In this document: piece after piece, positions 1-14,028 of the stretch
Position numbering within the stretch: position 1 is the first letter of the stretch
How the letters are laid out: the number at the start of each line of letters is the position of its first letter
From: Paragonimus westermani
Taxonomy: Eukaryota > Platyhelminthes > Trematoda > Plagiorchiida > Troglotrematidae
NCBI GenBank assembly: GCA_008508345.1
Contig: QNGE01001242.1
Location: forward strand, 117,003 to 181,002
Length of the DNA stretch: 64,000 nt
Reading direction: 5' to 3'
Program-made: the position numbers and the translations under genes
Notes under the pieces: generated by a model
Database searches by the model: none
The model's input: only the letters and a program-made list of their open reading frames with translations
What the model was told of the DNA's origin: nothing

Positions 1-3000
1 ATTATGTTGACTTATACCTTATTGGACCAGTCAAATTTTCCTATGCCCACATCTTCAGGTTAAGTCTTGGCTAGTTGAGATGTGCCATCGAACTGCGGAC
101 CGTCAGTTTAGATGCCATTGCGACATTACATGCAAATTGGATCTCAAGGCTCACGCTATGATGTGAAGAAACTTAAGAAAGACAGTACCTACAACTGTCG
201 TTTTTCTGCGAACTCCTCATAAACCTCTGTCAGCCGGTAATCAATTCATTCACTCCATGATGGTTTTATTCAGCCGCCTTTTGATACAGGAGGCAAGCCA
301 CGTTCAGAAATATTACTGACATGTGGTTAATCACAAAACTGTACTGGTGTCATAACAAATTACACTTAAGCGTTTATTGTACTCAATCTCAAAAATAAAA
401 TCCCATGGCAGTCCGCGGTTTAAATAAGATAATTTAATCACTCCAATAAGACAGGAAATGCAATCCTCCCTGGAACACGCCAATCCATTCAGTGACTGAC
501 GCAAGATAACTTTAACCCGACAGGCAGGTTCCTTGATCATAACTAAATAAACAGATAAGCAAATAAACAAACAACTCATCTTACATAACTGATCAGATCA
601 TTTTTAATTGCACTGACTCTGACACACATGGAGTAAACTTTATTCAACATACTCGCCTGATTCAACACTTTACATTGTGTCTCATCAAGTCAGTGATGCA
701 ATCGACCGGACAAACAAAAATTAAAGAACTAAAACACCGACTGTACTTACTGTTCGGTCAGGTCGCTATGCTGACCCGGACAAATTTTCCTGTTATTGTG
801 CAAAACAAACCTTGTTTTGTCTGCACGGTGCACGTATGTGTTGATCACAGAAAATACATACTAATCATTTATCATTTTCTGATTTGAATCACCTGTTGAG
901 CGCTTTCCCATAAGGTCCGAGCACTGCGAAACCCGTAACTCTTTTGATTTTGATTCATTGTAGCTTACCTGGGCAATTACTTGAATATCTACCACTTTCG
1001 TGTACACAAGTAATAGTTTACATAAGCCATCTGCTCGTCTTTTGTCTGACCACAGGCTTTCGCTAGACTGTCACCATTTTCTGCCGTCTGCTAACCCACT
1101 CTATCTGGAAGGCTTGCCTTTCACGTGCGGCTAAATTGTTGAAGTGGGGTGCTAGCGACCAGCCATGTCCATCTTCTTCCTGTCGTAGCAAAATGGTCCA
1201 GCTATTCAAAGTAGGGTAACCACCTTCATTAATGGGTAGTTGGTTCGTGTCTAATCCAGTAGGGTGGTCAATTCAGGATACTTAACATACCCTACCTCCT
1301 GTTCCGCTTAGCGGTCCATGTACTACTTAGGACACTCGTGTGCAAAGTTGCTTCAAGAACATATAACATTTTACGTTGAACTAAGTGGTCTTATCTAAAC
1401 AACATTGCGCACACATTCACAAAGGCACGCGAACACGCCAAACAGTTAGAGTTAGTCATCTTGATCTCAAGTGAATTCACAAAACATGCAAACGGCGATT
1501 TCTAATTGTTAAGACTAGAGACCCATTGATTTCATTTCATTGTGTCGTAATGGTCTGTAAGATTTGATTGTTATGTAACAATCTTGGTTGCCTGATTCGG
1601 CCGTTCTCTTGATTTTGCATGGTAAAGTTTGTATATTCACTGTTGGACTTACTTAATCCAATAGAGCAAAGGTTTTACACCAACGAAACATATTTTCTAT
1701 CCTCTTTTATGTGAAAAACAGAGAGAACTTATTTGCAAATTGAACGAAGAAAAGATGTTGTGGGTTAAACAGAGACCCAAGATGAAAGCATGGAATAATT
1801 GTTTTCCAGTCTGAATCTTTATCTGTCATTCGCGTGTAAAATAAACGTGCTGGAAAACAAGTGAACCTTTGAAAACATATTTGAGTATCTTACTCTCTGG
1901 GACGGATACAGCGTCACATGTCATCCTTTCGAGAAACCTGATTGCGAATACAGTTTACCAAATCGGTTAGTGTGCAATAAAGATTATCATTAATTACTCG
2001 TTTACTCAAACCAGTCGGTTTGCGTCTCTGAGCATACTATTTGGAATACACCCCTCTGTCAGCCTTTCTTTAGTTAATCAAACCACGCTGTAACAAGTTG
2101 ACTGTTGCTGTTGTAGACTGGCAAAATTGCGTTCTTATTGAGTGCTTCAAGAAGATCTCTCCCCACTATTCCCTACATCCATCTGAGTCTGTTTACCAGA
2201 TCACCTCGACGGTTACACTTCGTTTGCTCTAAGCTACTAATGCACTGATAATATCAATGTGCATTTCAACTGTGTAGCCTTGTACGCGGTCATCAACTTC
2301 TCCTAAATGGTAAACGTCTAAAAATTTACAGACGTCCACTTACTCTAAATGATTGCGTCAATCTCTGAACTACACTAATTAGTGTGGTTTCTCCTAGTCA
2401 GTATACTAGTTGTCATTATCTGCATTCACTCAGTTGCCCGACAGTGCGTTGATTGTGAATCGTACTAATGAAGTGAAGCAGGAATTGAACGCCGGTTGTG
2501 CAATTCGATGCAATACTTAAGAGAGAATTACGCAAGTGGCGCTTGAAATCCCAAATTTTGGCCGGTATTTGCAAGCCCCAAAACACAGGGTACCTCACAT
2601 TATTTTTTGATCAGAAGACGCTTTTTCGTGTATTACCTGGAATCACGTTTGATGGTAGATTAAAAGCGTCGAGAAAACCATCTGTTTGTTAAAATAATCA
2701 AGTCTTCCTTTGATCACCTACACTTTTTTACTAATTTACTGGGAAGTGTTGTTGTTTAATCAAATGAATGAGTTGTGTACTCAAGCAAGCCAGGCAAGTA
2801 ACATTTTAGTTCGCACGGAACGTTTCTGTGGCCACAAAGCTAAAATGTGATGTTTTGTTATATCTCAAATCTGAATAAATTAGCCAGCGTCTCTACTGGA
2901 AGCCTGTTCAGCAAGGTCTCCTAGAAAAGTTTATCAAATATTCAAGAACACAGCTATTCGTAAATTTACAATGATTTCCAAAAGCAGTCTTAGAATTCTG

Positions 3001-6000
3001 AACCCACGCCCGACAGAATGTCACAAATTTACCCGTTACAACAAGTGAATGATATTCTTGTGACAGAAATTTTTTAATTTTATACCAAATTTTTCTTGAT
3101 TGATCCACATGCATGATGTATGTATTAAATAATTGTTGCTTTTCTGATAATGCGGAAAAATTCCTGTTCATTCACTTGCCCGTTTCCTGTCTTGTCTGCT
3201 TCGTCAATCATTTCCTTTCAAGCAAGAAAGCAAACATAAAGATGACCGGTTATTTATGAATGTATCACCTTCTCAGCGGTCGGCCAGCGTGAACGAAACA
3301 AAAAACGAAGTTCCACACTTTTGGGATTGACAACCTAGGAGACGATGTGAAATTTGTTCGTTTGACGTACGCAACGTGAAACTTTTACCTTGATGACATG
3401 TGTTTTGCATCTCAAGAATAGACGGTCGGGTATTTTCATCTGTTAGCATTTCTATCAAGTGAAAGTCAAGCACTCCATTTAAACATCAGTAATGACCTCC
3501 TGAAATCCACTGGAAAATTTAACGAACAAAACTAGTTTCCAGTTGCAAAAAACTTTTCATTCCGGTTTATCCGCACTTCACTAACAAGAAGGCTGGATCT
3601 GTAGTGAAACAGAATAAGAGGAAAAGACTGGACTCAAAAAACCGTTGAGTAACTCTGTAATCAGGGTACCAGAGTTAGATTGTTCGTGCAGTCTTTTCAT
3701 ATGTTGTAAAGTAGTGAGACACAATTAACTAATTTACTTGTTCACGGAGAACTGCACCACGATGTGATAGCTATTTTGGTAAAATTCACAGTAACTTTCG
3801 ACGAAAACTCAAGGCTAGCAATTGGCAAACAATGCACCTTATAGTGAGCCTATCTCCGCCTGAAGTTCGCCCAAATGAACCTTGCGACATGGATGGTGAC
3901 TGTAAACGCCAGTTGTCAACTGACAACTTTTCGATGCTGAAGGATTCATGTGAAGCATAAAGTTATCCTACTTTGCTGCCAGCCATAGTAATTCTTCCTT
4001 AGTTAACAGAAGGAAGCCGTGACAGAGGTTGATTATGCATTTGAAAGGACAGGGAGTTTTTAGAGCGCGTAGTTTGTTGAGTCCCTTGCGTAAGAAGACA
4101 AAATATTAGTGTAATTTTATTCGGCAACAAGGGAACTACGGAGTCCGGTCCAACACGACGATCTGGATCTATCATCCGGCAGAAAAGCCGAACAGAATGC
4201 AGTCTCGCGTTCGACGCCTTACGTCACATTCTGTATTGTATCGTGGATATCAAATACGTTTAGAATTAAAACAGCGAGGACTTTACCCTTTAATTCACTA
4301 AAGTCACTTATAAGTGGTAACAAAGTTTGTTCACTAAACTAATCAAATGATTTACAGTTCGATGAGCAGCAAAACAGAAATTCGACAACTGCTGGATGAA
4401 TCTGAAGTGACGTCCGTCTGATAATGTTTATAGACTCATGGTTGCAATCTAACGGACGTGCGCGACTGGTCCATAATTCCCATCGAGTGATGAAAGAAAC
4501 TGGTTGGACTGGAAAGGCGAGAGCATTGTACCTTCTGGGTCAGCACTAGAGGACGACTTGCGTTATTCACAATCAAGGATGAGTTAACTAGAATCCGTGA
4601 GGTCGGTTAGAAGTTCCATTATAAGAGAAATCAGTCTTATGAGACACTTATTGCTAGGGATGAGTAACAAATAAGTAAACTTTAACTGTTCCTTTGATAG
4701 AAGTTGATACAGTGCATTTCGTCATCCATCAGTCAGAAATTTTGTGAAAGACATGCAATATCCACATCGCTTCATTTTTTCTAAGAAGACAACTATTGCA
4801 GGCAAAATGATCAAGTTCTGATGAGTTTTGTTTGTAGTTTCTGTTTGTATGTAAAACTTTTTCCATTAAAAGCAAAGGAACTGGTTACGGGGTTTCACCT
4901 TAGGGTGTATCACTCAAGGTACGCTCAGCATTTACACATCAGTCAAGCGTTCCTGTAGTAAAATGAGCTGATCAAGTCACTGTGCTCACAGTGGGCTGGA
5001 AGCAGGCATTGCCTCCACAAGAGAGTTGTAAACACAAACAATCAACATTTCTGAGTGGATAAAAAATAACACTGGTTCCTGAATGACGAATTCTGAATAT
5101 ATCTCATCATATCGATAACGTGGGTGCAATACATTACGTAGTTACCATCACCGGTCACAAGTGAATGATACACCATGGTTTTTGTGTTAGCTTTGTGCGC
5201 TCTGGAAGATTTTAAACAAATCTCGGTTTCCTAGCCATAGAAGAATACAGGGGACTCTGAAACGAGTCTGTGGTTAACTAATCCAACTGAAACATATCCA
5301 CACAACCTTCTAATCATGTGTAACAGACTGTGTTATTCCGCTTATTAAGAACCTATTGTCTTTACCTCTAACTGGAGGAGACATAGTGGATGTTTTAATA
5401 TTGAAAAGTTAAAAAGTGATAGTTAGTGTCATCGTAAATGTTATATTTTATATGCGAAACTGATGATTTGTAACCGATAGCTGACAATAGGAAGCAGATT
5501 AAGGGGGTTCTGATTACACAGAATTCTCTCCACTGTACCTTTAGGAATCACCTTGGGAAGTTGCTACATACGTTAACTGGTCTTCACTACTTATTAATAC
5601 ATCCTATAATTTAGACGAGACAAATTTATCACTCTGACCTCTATATTTCATGAAAAACATATCGTAGTTTGTGGGATTACTGCAGTCCGGAAATAATGAG
5701 AGTTGTGTACAACCCAAGACATAAGTGGTCTGTTTCATTATTTCTCTATTCTACCCTTGAGGGTATGCTGTCAAGAGTTGTGATAACTTATGAAAAGGAC
5801 ATTTTGGTTAAATTTCTGAAGTGATACAAACCTCCACTGCAGTAATTAGAAAAGAAACGCTAGTAACGGTGTCGTGCAATGTTCTGGATTAATCCTATGG
5901 CTCTGATTTTTGTTCAATAGTAAAATGTGAAGATAATAGTTACAACATAAATGTGCAGTTGTTACATTCAGAGGCTGTTCTGTTCACGTATATAACATAT

Positions 6001-7047
6001 ACACATGTTAACTGTGCAGTGCTGACTCAGTAACTTACAACTTTTCAATAATTCTGCACCCACTCTGCAGTAATTATTTCGATAAGGTGTATCCAAACTT
6101 AGTTCCACTGATTCTGAAGGTAGACAATAGCCTGATTGAAGGGCAATCTAGTAGCGTGTTACAAGAATGTTACTTGATGGAATGTGCTTGAAAGCCATTT
6201 AGACTAACGTTGTGTAACACAACCCGATTTATGACATATTTTTAACCGTGAGGTAAAATAAAAAACGGGCAGGAATAATTGTGAATAATGCTCACCTTGC
6301 CTGACAGTTTCACGAGAGGAGACAGTAACTGTCCTACCAACATCACTTTCTCATCGACTTACGTGATTTATGCCAGTTCAGCCTATCGACAACTACTAAT
6401 TGTGGAGACATCAGCTAAAGTGAGTGTGGCTAATCGTTTATGTGTGACACTTTAATCGTGCTGGAAAGAAGTCAGTGGAGCAATGAATAACAAATTTGCC
6501 CCCATGAAAGCGTGTTCCTGTTTACACCTTGGTCTTGACGGTCCATTCAACATCAGCGAATAACCCAGACTTCGTATTATGTGCGATTTGACAAATACGT
6601 CGTTAAACGCGTGGCCGTCTTGACATTTGCTCTCAGAATGATCCACTAAAGTTTCAATAAACCACAAGGCTCAGTTGTTTTACTGACTATAGTCATGATT
6701 CTTATTTCCTCCTCATTCCATTGCCAATTTATTCAGTATAAGTACTATTTAGCCCAGCTTGGACTGTGAGAAATATCAAGCTACTGAAACGCACACCGTG
6801 TGGCACTCGTCATCTCAAAATGACTGTCTGTTAGTTCTTTCTGTCAACATTAATCAGCGTACGAACCACTTACTCCGGTGATAAACAGCCCACATTTTTA
6901 CTCTGTCGAATAAGTGTTCAGGTGCGAATTTTGCTGAGAACCTAATGTTGTTGTTCCAGTTGAATAACGGTTTTCACGCATATCGGATTGTTCGATTCGT
7001 ATGTTTATATCCATCTTATTTTAATTAGTTTATCGCCTTGTCGTCAG
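1..7047. other. Gene-poor AT-rich stretch
   Basis: No conserved coding block, RNA gene or recognisable mobile element was seen on either strand. The open frames present are short and have no motif I recognise. An 18-base inverted repeat (AGTTGTCA and its complement around two central bases) lies at 3911-3928. The stretch may hold introns, regulatory DNA or transposon remains too old to recognise by eye. Confidence 0.5.
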
Positions 7048-7236
7048 GAAAAGTTATTGAACAGTTTTACAACTTTTGTTCAATCTATAAATAACTCATT
7101 TTTCCGTAACGGAAATTCCTATAATTTTTCTCGATCCAGTTTTTCTCGCCCGTTTAAACAATGCGACAAACTTTTACCGGCTTTTTCCCAACCAGACCAA
7201 TCCTCCGAATTAGAATTTTCTGATGATTCAATGTAA
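7048..7236 (+). CDS. Candidate terminal exon, unknown protein
   Basis: I do not recognise this sequence. A 62-codon open stretch follows a plausible splice acceptor (CGTCAG ending at 7047), starts in phase 0 and ends at a TAA. The peptide is rich in Ser, Phe and Asn and finishes with an acidic tail (ELEFSDDSM). The composition looks more like protein than the surrounding AT-rich DNA, but no domain is visible and no upstream exon could be paired with it. It could equally be a chance open frame. Transcript evidence would decide. Confidence 0.2.
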   Translation, partial: EKLLNSFTTFVQSINNSFFRNGNSYNFSRSSFSRPFKQCDKLLPAFSQPDQSSELEFSDDSM

Positions 7237-8027
7237 TATAGTTTTTGGTAATAGCGCCCCTTCGTTTAAAATCAGTTCCTTGTGTATATACTATTCAGCT
7301 GCGGTCTTAGCAGAAGCTAATCGGTGTCAAATGTTACTGATGGGTAATTTCGGTGTACAAACCCACAATACAGGTTTACGCATCTGAATGGTGTGACTTT
7401 CTCGGTTATCATCTGCGTTTTGGTCTTATCGTCCCTTGTCTGTTGATGCCAACTAACAGGCGCAATTAGATAAAGATTTCTGTGGTCGGATAACTTAAGA
7501 TGGTTCATGTTTTCCGTCTTACAAGACAATGTTTTGATACAGTATTATAACACCAAGTTTGTACTCGCGAACCTTACACTACAGATGCCTGTTTTTCCAT
7601 CTTCAAATGTGTCCAGTACTGGTAAACACGATCACATCATTAGAGTTACAAACAGATTTACCCTTCTTGTTGAATTTGTCCAAAGTTTTAAATCAGACTG
7701 ATCAAAAATATACCTTCCAGTTGTAGTGTTGCGTTAAAAATTACTTTCCGCAATGAATCATACAAGTGTCGTCAATGGAAGCTACTCTTTTTGATTCAGT
7801 GTAAAGTTAGTGGGAGCTGAAGAGTGTAGTTTACCCAATTTCTACGCGGTGCGCAGGTAGTAAAACGCAAGATTTCGACTCAGATGACGCTGACAGTAGT
7901 CTAGTGAGTGTTTACAGAAAGAACGCAGTTTACTACCATACCTTTTTTAAAATTTTCAACACATCCAGAGCGACAACATGCAGATATATTATGCCCGGAA
8001 TAAATTCAGCCAAACATATTTCTAGAC

Positions 8028-8226
8028 TTGGTCAACACGGTTGCCTCATGAAAGCGTGGCCGGAGTTCAAATCCCGGCCGTAGTAAGGATATGCACTATT
8101 AACTAGCTCGAATGAGAGGGAAAGTCGAGTCTAGTGCTTCTTTTCGAAAGAGACTGGCTGGGTCGTCTATTTGTATGCGAATGCTAAGATCAAATTTCAG
8201 TGATGTTCAACTTAAAACTTCTAACA
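8028..8226 (+). repeat. tRNA-derived SINE, 5'-truncated copy
   Basis: This copy matches the fuller SINE at 49127-49380 base for base over long runs. Shared parts are the GTTGCCTCATG block, the B-box-like AGTTCAAATCC, the CCCGGCCGT block, the AGTCTAGTGCTTCTTTTCG block and the AACTTCTAAC end. The A box is missing, because similarity begins just after it. Differences from the fuller copy are scattered substitutions and small indels, as expected for independent decay. It carries no open gene. Confidence 0.85.
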
Positions 8227-11200
8227 CTTTAGTAGCAGTTACTCATTCTCTACTCCAAACTTTTCACTACATCATCGTTGGACGCGTTACAGAAATATAA
8301 TGAACCAAAACGCATTTGTTAACGTATATGGGACTTGTATAATACAACTCACTTTGCTTTTACCTAGAGTAATGAATAAAATTCTTAGGTTTCAGTTACA
8401 AGTGATCTCAATGACATTACAACCTTGTCTACCATTGTGACTTAACCTCTGAACTATTAAGTATAAGCACAGTAGTGGTTTTACTAGCTGGATGACTCTT
8501 GGATTGTTCACTTCCGTCTAATACTTGTCGACATGAAGAAAAGAATTTTATACCTTTATCCGTGTTAGCTGTGTAAGCACACACTGACTCTGGAAGAAAT
8601 TTTGAAAAATGTGTTAAAGTCTTCCAAACGTTATCTCACGTACGTCAGTCGTTTTGAAGAAATTCGTTAAACAGTATGAATCATCCATATTAACCGACGC
8701 GTCCATTTAATCTAAGCGAGCTAATCTCACTGTCTAACATTGAACAACTATTTGATTCTTTTCTCAGCCGAACCCCAATACAGTAGACAGTCAGCTGATC
8801 AGCCAAGCGTCACTTCAGGATACAACAAAACCATTGGACAGATAGTTTTAGAGTTATATATTTCGTTATTTGCAGGATTTTTGAGACAATCAGAACGACC
8901 AGCTTATACCAGTCATGGCTGAATTCTAATTTGTTTAATACTGACTTACTTGTATAAGACCCTGTTTTTGTCCCATGAATATGAACTTACTGCAACCAGT
9001 TCAGGGTTTTCTCTTTATAATTTGCATCGAAGGTTTGAAGTTAAGTACATACACTCAAGCACTTGCTGGACCATACTGTTATTTTCCAGACCTTGAAGTA
9101 CTTTTAGTTCTGTGCTTGTTTGGACCACAAATTAGCTGTATTTTGAAGAGGTCATCTCAGTGTGGTAGTGTGATTGGATAGTGCGCTCCCCTGCATCTCT
9201 ACTAAATCTACAGTATGTGTAAGTGTTTCGCAAAAATTTTTGCCCATATAAAAGGTGCCGAAAACTGTAGATGATTTAATCCTAGCTTTTAAGTTTGCTC
9301 CAACAGTTTCTCGTGAAATTTTTATTTCTGTAACTCAGATTTGTTTTCAAACTGAGCAGCTTTATGTCAACTCTGATCTTAAAATCTCGTTAAAAACGTC
9401 TTTCTCCTTCATAAGTCGGTGGTATGTTTGAACTTGCTACCGACAGTCGTTGTCAGTACCTGATTTGAAGTGTATCTTATGACACTGTCTGATTGAAGCA
9501 ATCGTTAAGCCAGGTAATCCATGCCCATTCTCAATCGTGAACACCTCCAATATCGTTGTGAAACTGTAACCCTAAGAAAACAACGACACTGATTATTACT
9601 TTATTTCTAATCAGAACTGCAGAAACCAGCGGGATATCGGCTAAAGGCTGAATTTAATGATTTCTGCTCTCAGTCTAGCATTCACTTATTCGTTGCCAAA
9701 CCACACGGTCAATGCCGTGGAGGAAATTTATCATTTACCGTTTTCACTTTACTTATACACTCACAAGGGATCCACATGGACCTGTGTGGACATCATGGGA
9801 ATCCCGCAGAAGGATTCCTCGATCACCACTGGCTCAAATTTCATGGGGCTATCACATAATAGAGTCGTGTTAGAAGACAGCATATAGGTCTTTTGTACTC
9901 ACCATTACTGGTAAAATGGGACGGATTTTTACTATTGAATCCATGCCGACACATCTTTATGCCGAACTATCACTTACTGCTACTAAAGAAGTAGTTTGTC
10001 GTTGGTTCCAGATTATTATCAACAGAATGCTCAAAAATTAGCAGAACTCCGAAACATAGCTGATAAATATGCTGTCTTTTATTTTCCAAGTATGTTTCTC
10101 ATACTGTTTGCAATACTGCTGAATGTATTTCAGGAATTATAATAATGGACGCATGAAGGAAACGCAGTTTTTTCTAAAATTTGGTTTTAGTGGAGTGAGA
10201 TTGTCAAGTCATTAACCTCTATCACAGAAGAATGAGGGCTCTGTGTTCTTCCCTCATCTAGGTCTTCCGACACTCACGATCCTCGGGGAGTTGTATCCCC
10301 TGGACGAGCGTAAAGCTCCATGTCTGCAACTAGCGGCAGTTGACCAAAACATACCCCTAGTTTAGGCTACATACTTTTCACCTTTGTGCGATATACCCGA
10401 TGGTGACGTTTTTATCAAATGCCTGGAGAACCTTCCAAGGTTTTCCCCACCCTCTTATAATGTGCGGCATAAATTTACCGTAGATAAACTGAATATGGAT
10501 GTCCGATCTTGGGTGTCATAAACCACTCTTTTTTCCTCATCGATAGCTTTACGACTGATGACGTGGACATATCGCGTCAACGCCTTGAAGCATCATTCGC
10601 ATGGTCAGCTTTATTTCATGCTCGAATAATTGTGTATAAACGAATTTTGCTTATTGGTAGAGTGTTCGACAACCAGCCACTCGGACACAATGGTCAATCT
10701 TTACTGAAAATCGGTTTTTTTTTCTGCTACTGATGGTAACAACCGGAGCGAAAATCACCAGCAACAAACTTAAATCTGGTTGAACATAACTGTCAGAAGA
10801 ACCAGCTCGGTTCACTCTATACAGATTATGACTACGTGATTGCATTACCGTGCGTTTGGAGATGCCAATTAAAAGGTGTTGGTTTATGTGTACTGCATGT
10901 CGGGTACCTTGTAAATGCACGATTACAACTAATCACATGGGAAGCAAAGACACACAAAAGGATTGTAGGTATTCAAATCTTTGGTGCCCTTACCCACTCT
11001 GTCATGCTTGACGCAGTTAAGACTGCAACAAGGTGAGAATTTCATTGAGTGCATTCCATAATCACTAACCCACATGCAGTGATACTGATCTTCAGAGATT
11101 CCAAAAGCTATCTTAGTAGTGGTTCACTTACGTTTACGGTACTGAGCTAGGCTAAAATACTTTAAAAAATACATGGAATTTCTCTAAAAGTCACAATGCC

Positions 11201-11469
11201 TCGTCACGTTCAAAGTATCGGATACAATTGATTTAAGCTAACTAGACCGCTAAAGGTCGGTAAAATTATTCTGGTATGAACGAAGGAAAGTAGGAGGGGA
11301 TTTTCATTTTTTCTTGTAAAATCAACCAACACACTGGAACAGATTGTCTGGTTTACCGTGTTGTGTTTTTACAGTATTAGGACTTCAGAGGTCATAGATT
11401 TACCGGAAAGACTACGTATTCCACGTTGGTTGCATAGTACTAAAATGTTTCATCTAGAAAAGTTTCAAA
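8227..11469. other. No recognised gene
   Basis: Only short open frames without known motifs are seen on both strands (for example around 9657-9887 and 10509-10920). No repeat shared with other parts of the window was noticed. Confidence 0.45.
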
Positions 11470-11585
11470 GTATTACCAAGTCCAATAGACTTATTTCAGA
11501 CTCCATCTTCTGTGATTTTACCAGGACGTTTGACTGGGTGTCTCAAGGTCCACTCGCAAACAGGATGAAAGCAGACAGAGTTTAG
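11470..11585 (+). pseudogene. CR1/Jockey-like LINE RT fragment
   Basis: The translation contains ISDSIFCDFTRTFDWVSQGPL. This lines up with SDSIFFDSTKAFDRVPHDPL in the better RT copy at 23748-24371 and SDSIFFDFVKAFERVPHGPV at 43900-43970. The block is the reverse-transcriptase motif around the first catalytic aspartate (FDF.KAFD). Here the usual KAFD reads RTFD, and a stop follows soon after. It is a short, dead piece of a non-LTR retrotransposon. The fragment at 13380-13640 may have belonged to the same insertion. Confidence 0.7.
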
Positions 11586-13379
11586 ACGGAAGGTACTGCT
11601 GATTAGCCCTGTTTCTGTTTAATCCAAAGTTCTGAATTGAAGCTGCTGTCGTCTTCCGTCCTTCTGAATTCATCCTAGCTGTCGCACCTCAATACTCGGC
11701 CTTCAAATCTCTTCGTACCAGAAAATCTCCGCAAACTAGTTGCTGTGTGTGACTGGTATCAAAGTTTGAGACCCCGTGATTCTAACCTTTTACAAGCTGA
11801 CCCCATTGTTGCTAAGCAACGGTCCCGAGAATGATAGCTTTCCGTTAGCAACGACAGATGTGCATGCACATTTGTGGTGGAACTTCCGAGAATATGTTAA
11901 TGAGACGAACCTCAAAATAAACGGTTGTCTGTTAAATTGGATTTCAAGAAGGGAAAGCAGATCCGGCTGACGTCCAACTCCTCTCTCCGCGATCAAAATA
12001 AACCGACATTTGAGTAAGGCTGCCTTGTATTGAGCATCATAAAATGGACATTTTTCATGAATACAAAATAAACTGCAACTTCCTTGTGGTGTTAACGTCG
12101 AAGTTTTGCCCGAGTAGGCTATCTCAGCTGTTGTTACCGGCTTCAAAAAGAACTTGAATGTCTCATGGATGTTAGAGGAGCAGCAGTGTACACGATCTTT
12201 AACATTTGACAAGTTTCGTAAGACACTTAACTGGCAACCCTTGGTAGTCCGTATCCTGATTAATGAAGATCGGAAGCGACACAATTCTTACGTATTTTTT
12301 TGTACCGTGAAGACCTTGCAATATTACTTTTTACTTCTGCTGTGCGAAATGAATTGTGTCAACAAGAGACATATTAGTACAAGTTGGAGGGTCGGCCTCT
12401 CACTAGACATACTTTTCCCCCACAGGATGGAGTTTTACTGAACTATGTTACCAGCACTCTTTACCAATGCTCTATGCAAATTTAAATTTAAAGCATAGTT
12501 GAAATGATATTTTCGTAGCCGAAGAAAACACTAGGATGAGCAACCGTTTTTAATTCTCCTCCAGAGACTCCCTTGTTTCTTCGGTGACACTGCTGTCCTA
12601 GATAGCGGTGTTATGCGGCTATTTTCACGACCATAATTCAAAGAAACTTACCACTACGTGTCAGTGGGTGAAAACAGAGCAGACACAAGGGACACGCAAA
12701 CCCAGCTCCACGATCACTTAGAAGCCTCTAAATAGCAGAACGATTGGCCATTTCTACTAAACATTTTCACCAGTGAATTGGTCATTTCAGGGAATAAATT
12801 GATCCCAAAGATTTTGATGACGTCAAGCAAACCTGTGTTAAGATGAATATTTGGGTGGCGTTAAAGTGATCTGTTTTCTATTTTCTGCTCAAGAATGATT
12901 ACAAGTTAGTGTTTCCCGTTTTGTTAAGTGGGTTATGTGCGTTCTTACTTCCATCTTAGATCGCTGCGTGAATGCGTCACACGAAAAGCGGGCGCCATTT
13001 GGTCCAGCGTCTAAAACATGTCGTGAAAACATCACAGTATATACCGTCAAGGGCTGTTTTGTTTTCCGAGTTGTTGCATATCGAGGGAGGACCACTATTC
13101 AATGGATTTCTATGTGACAGAATTGAACTGACAACCCGTTACGCCGCCGCAAGACTTTGAGATACAAACAAAATTCCTCCAAGAATCGTTCCCACTAACG
13201 GATTAAATAAAATCTCGGCCACAAAGCCAACAAAACGAGCAATTGAATTTCCTCTGCTAGCAATCGACAAATCACTCTTACTGGACTTCAAGCACAAAAC
13301 TGAATTTCATGTTAGAACTCTTTCGTTGAAGACAGAAATTCTAGAACTAAAACCCGATCAGAGCTTCCACTTCTTTTCC
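11586..13379. other. Unassigned stretch with overlapping open frames
   Basis: A 164-codon frame on the minus strand (11790-12284) overlaps plus-strand frames at 11776-11970 and 12154-12441. None has a motif I recognise, and frames open on both strands suggest compositional openness more than a gene. The stretch sits between two same-orientation LINE RT pieces, so it could be the remains of the same LINE or a later insertion. Confidence 0.3.
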
Positions 13380-13640
13380 TGGTCTATTCTGGGCACCTCC
13401 GATGGATAATCCTCGGATTCCTACTATTTTTCATCTGTATCAATGATATACATAATATATTTACAACAGTGCTGTTTATTACGCCTTCTATTCAAAATTC
13501 CATGATGCCAATGAGCCCTGTGCTCTGCAGATCAACGTCGGCACTTCAGAGAGAGCTGGTCAGACGGTTATAATCTACTTTCAGAAACAGTAGATGTGTA
13601 ACCGTGTTGCCCAGTAAGAATTTCAACGATATTATCGTGA
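13380..13640 (+). pseudogene. LINE RT fragment (palm and beyond)
   Basis: Broken frames read as GFLLFFICINDI followed by DANEPCALQINV. In intact flatworm CR1-like elements the matching parts are the G.LLF..YINDL block just before the catalytic YADD box, and the N.PCALQ.D block just after it. The YADD itself is not readable here and frameshifts separate the pieces. It is on the same strand as the RT piece at 11470-11585 and follows it in the expected order. Confidence 0.55.
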
Positions 13641-13960
13641 TTCTTAGCATGCTAAACAAGTAAGACGTCAAAAATTCTTCAGAATAACAGATGCAGGTAG
13701 TTGGGTGCTGCTCAACTTATTCTACCATCTCTGTTGAAAGGTAGCTATAAAAAATGGGCTGCCAATTTTGAAGTATCAAGAGTGGACCCCGCCACTATTG
13801 GCTTGGAATCGATTCGAACACATGTGGTTTGCATACGAATAATAATTTGGCACCCTACTCAAGTCCTGCTCACTGGATAAGAGAAAAACACCTCGACGCC
13901 ATGCGCCGGTAGTTTGCATCAATTAGGCCGTTTAATGACCCCCAGCATGTGGTTTTTAAG

Positions 13961-14028
13961 AAGCAGCTGGAAATTCCTGACCTGTAGCCTTACCAAGCAG
14001 CTGGAAATTTCTGACCTGTAGCCGTACT
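13961..14028. repeat. 34-bp direct tandem duplication
   Basis: Two adjacent 34-base units (13961-13994 and 13995-14028) start with AAGCAGCTGGAAATT and differ at only a few positions. No coding role is apparent. Confidence 0.9.

Noticed and set aside
3911..3928. 18-base inverted repeat as a regulatory site
   Set aside because: A single short palindrome in AT-rich DNA with no gene nearby is expected by chance.
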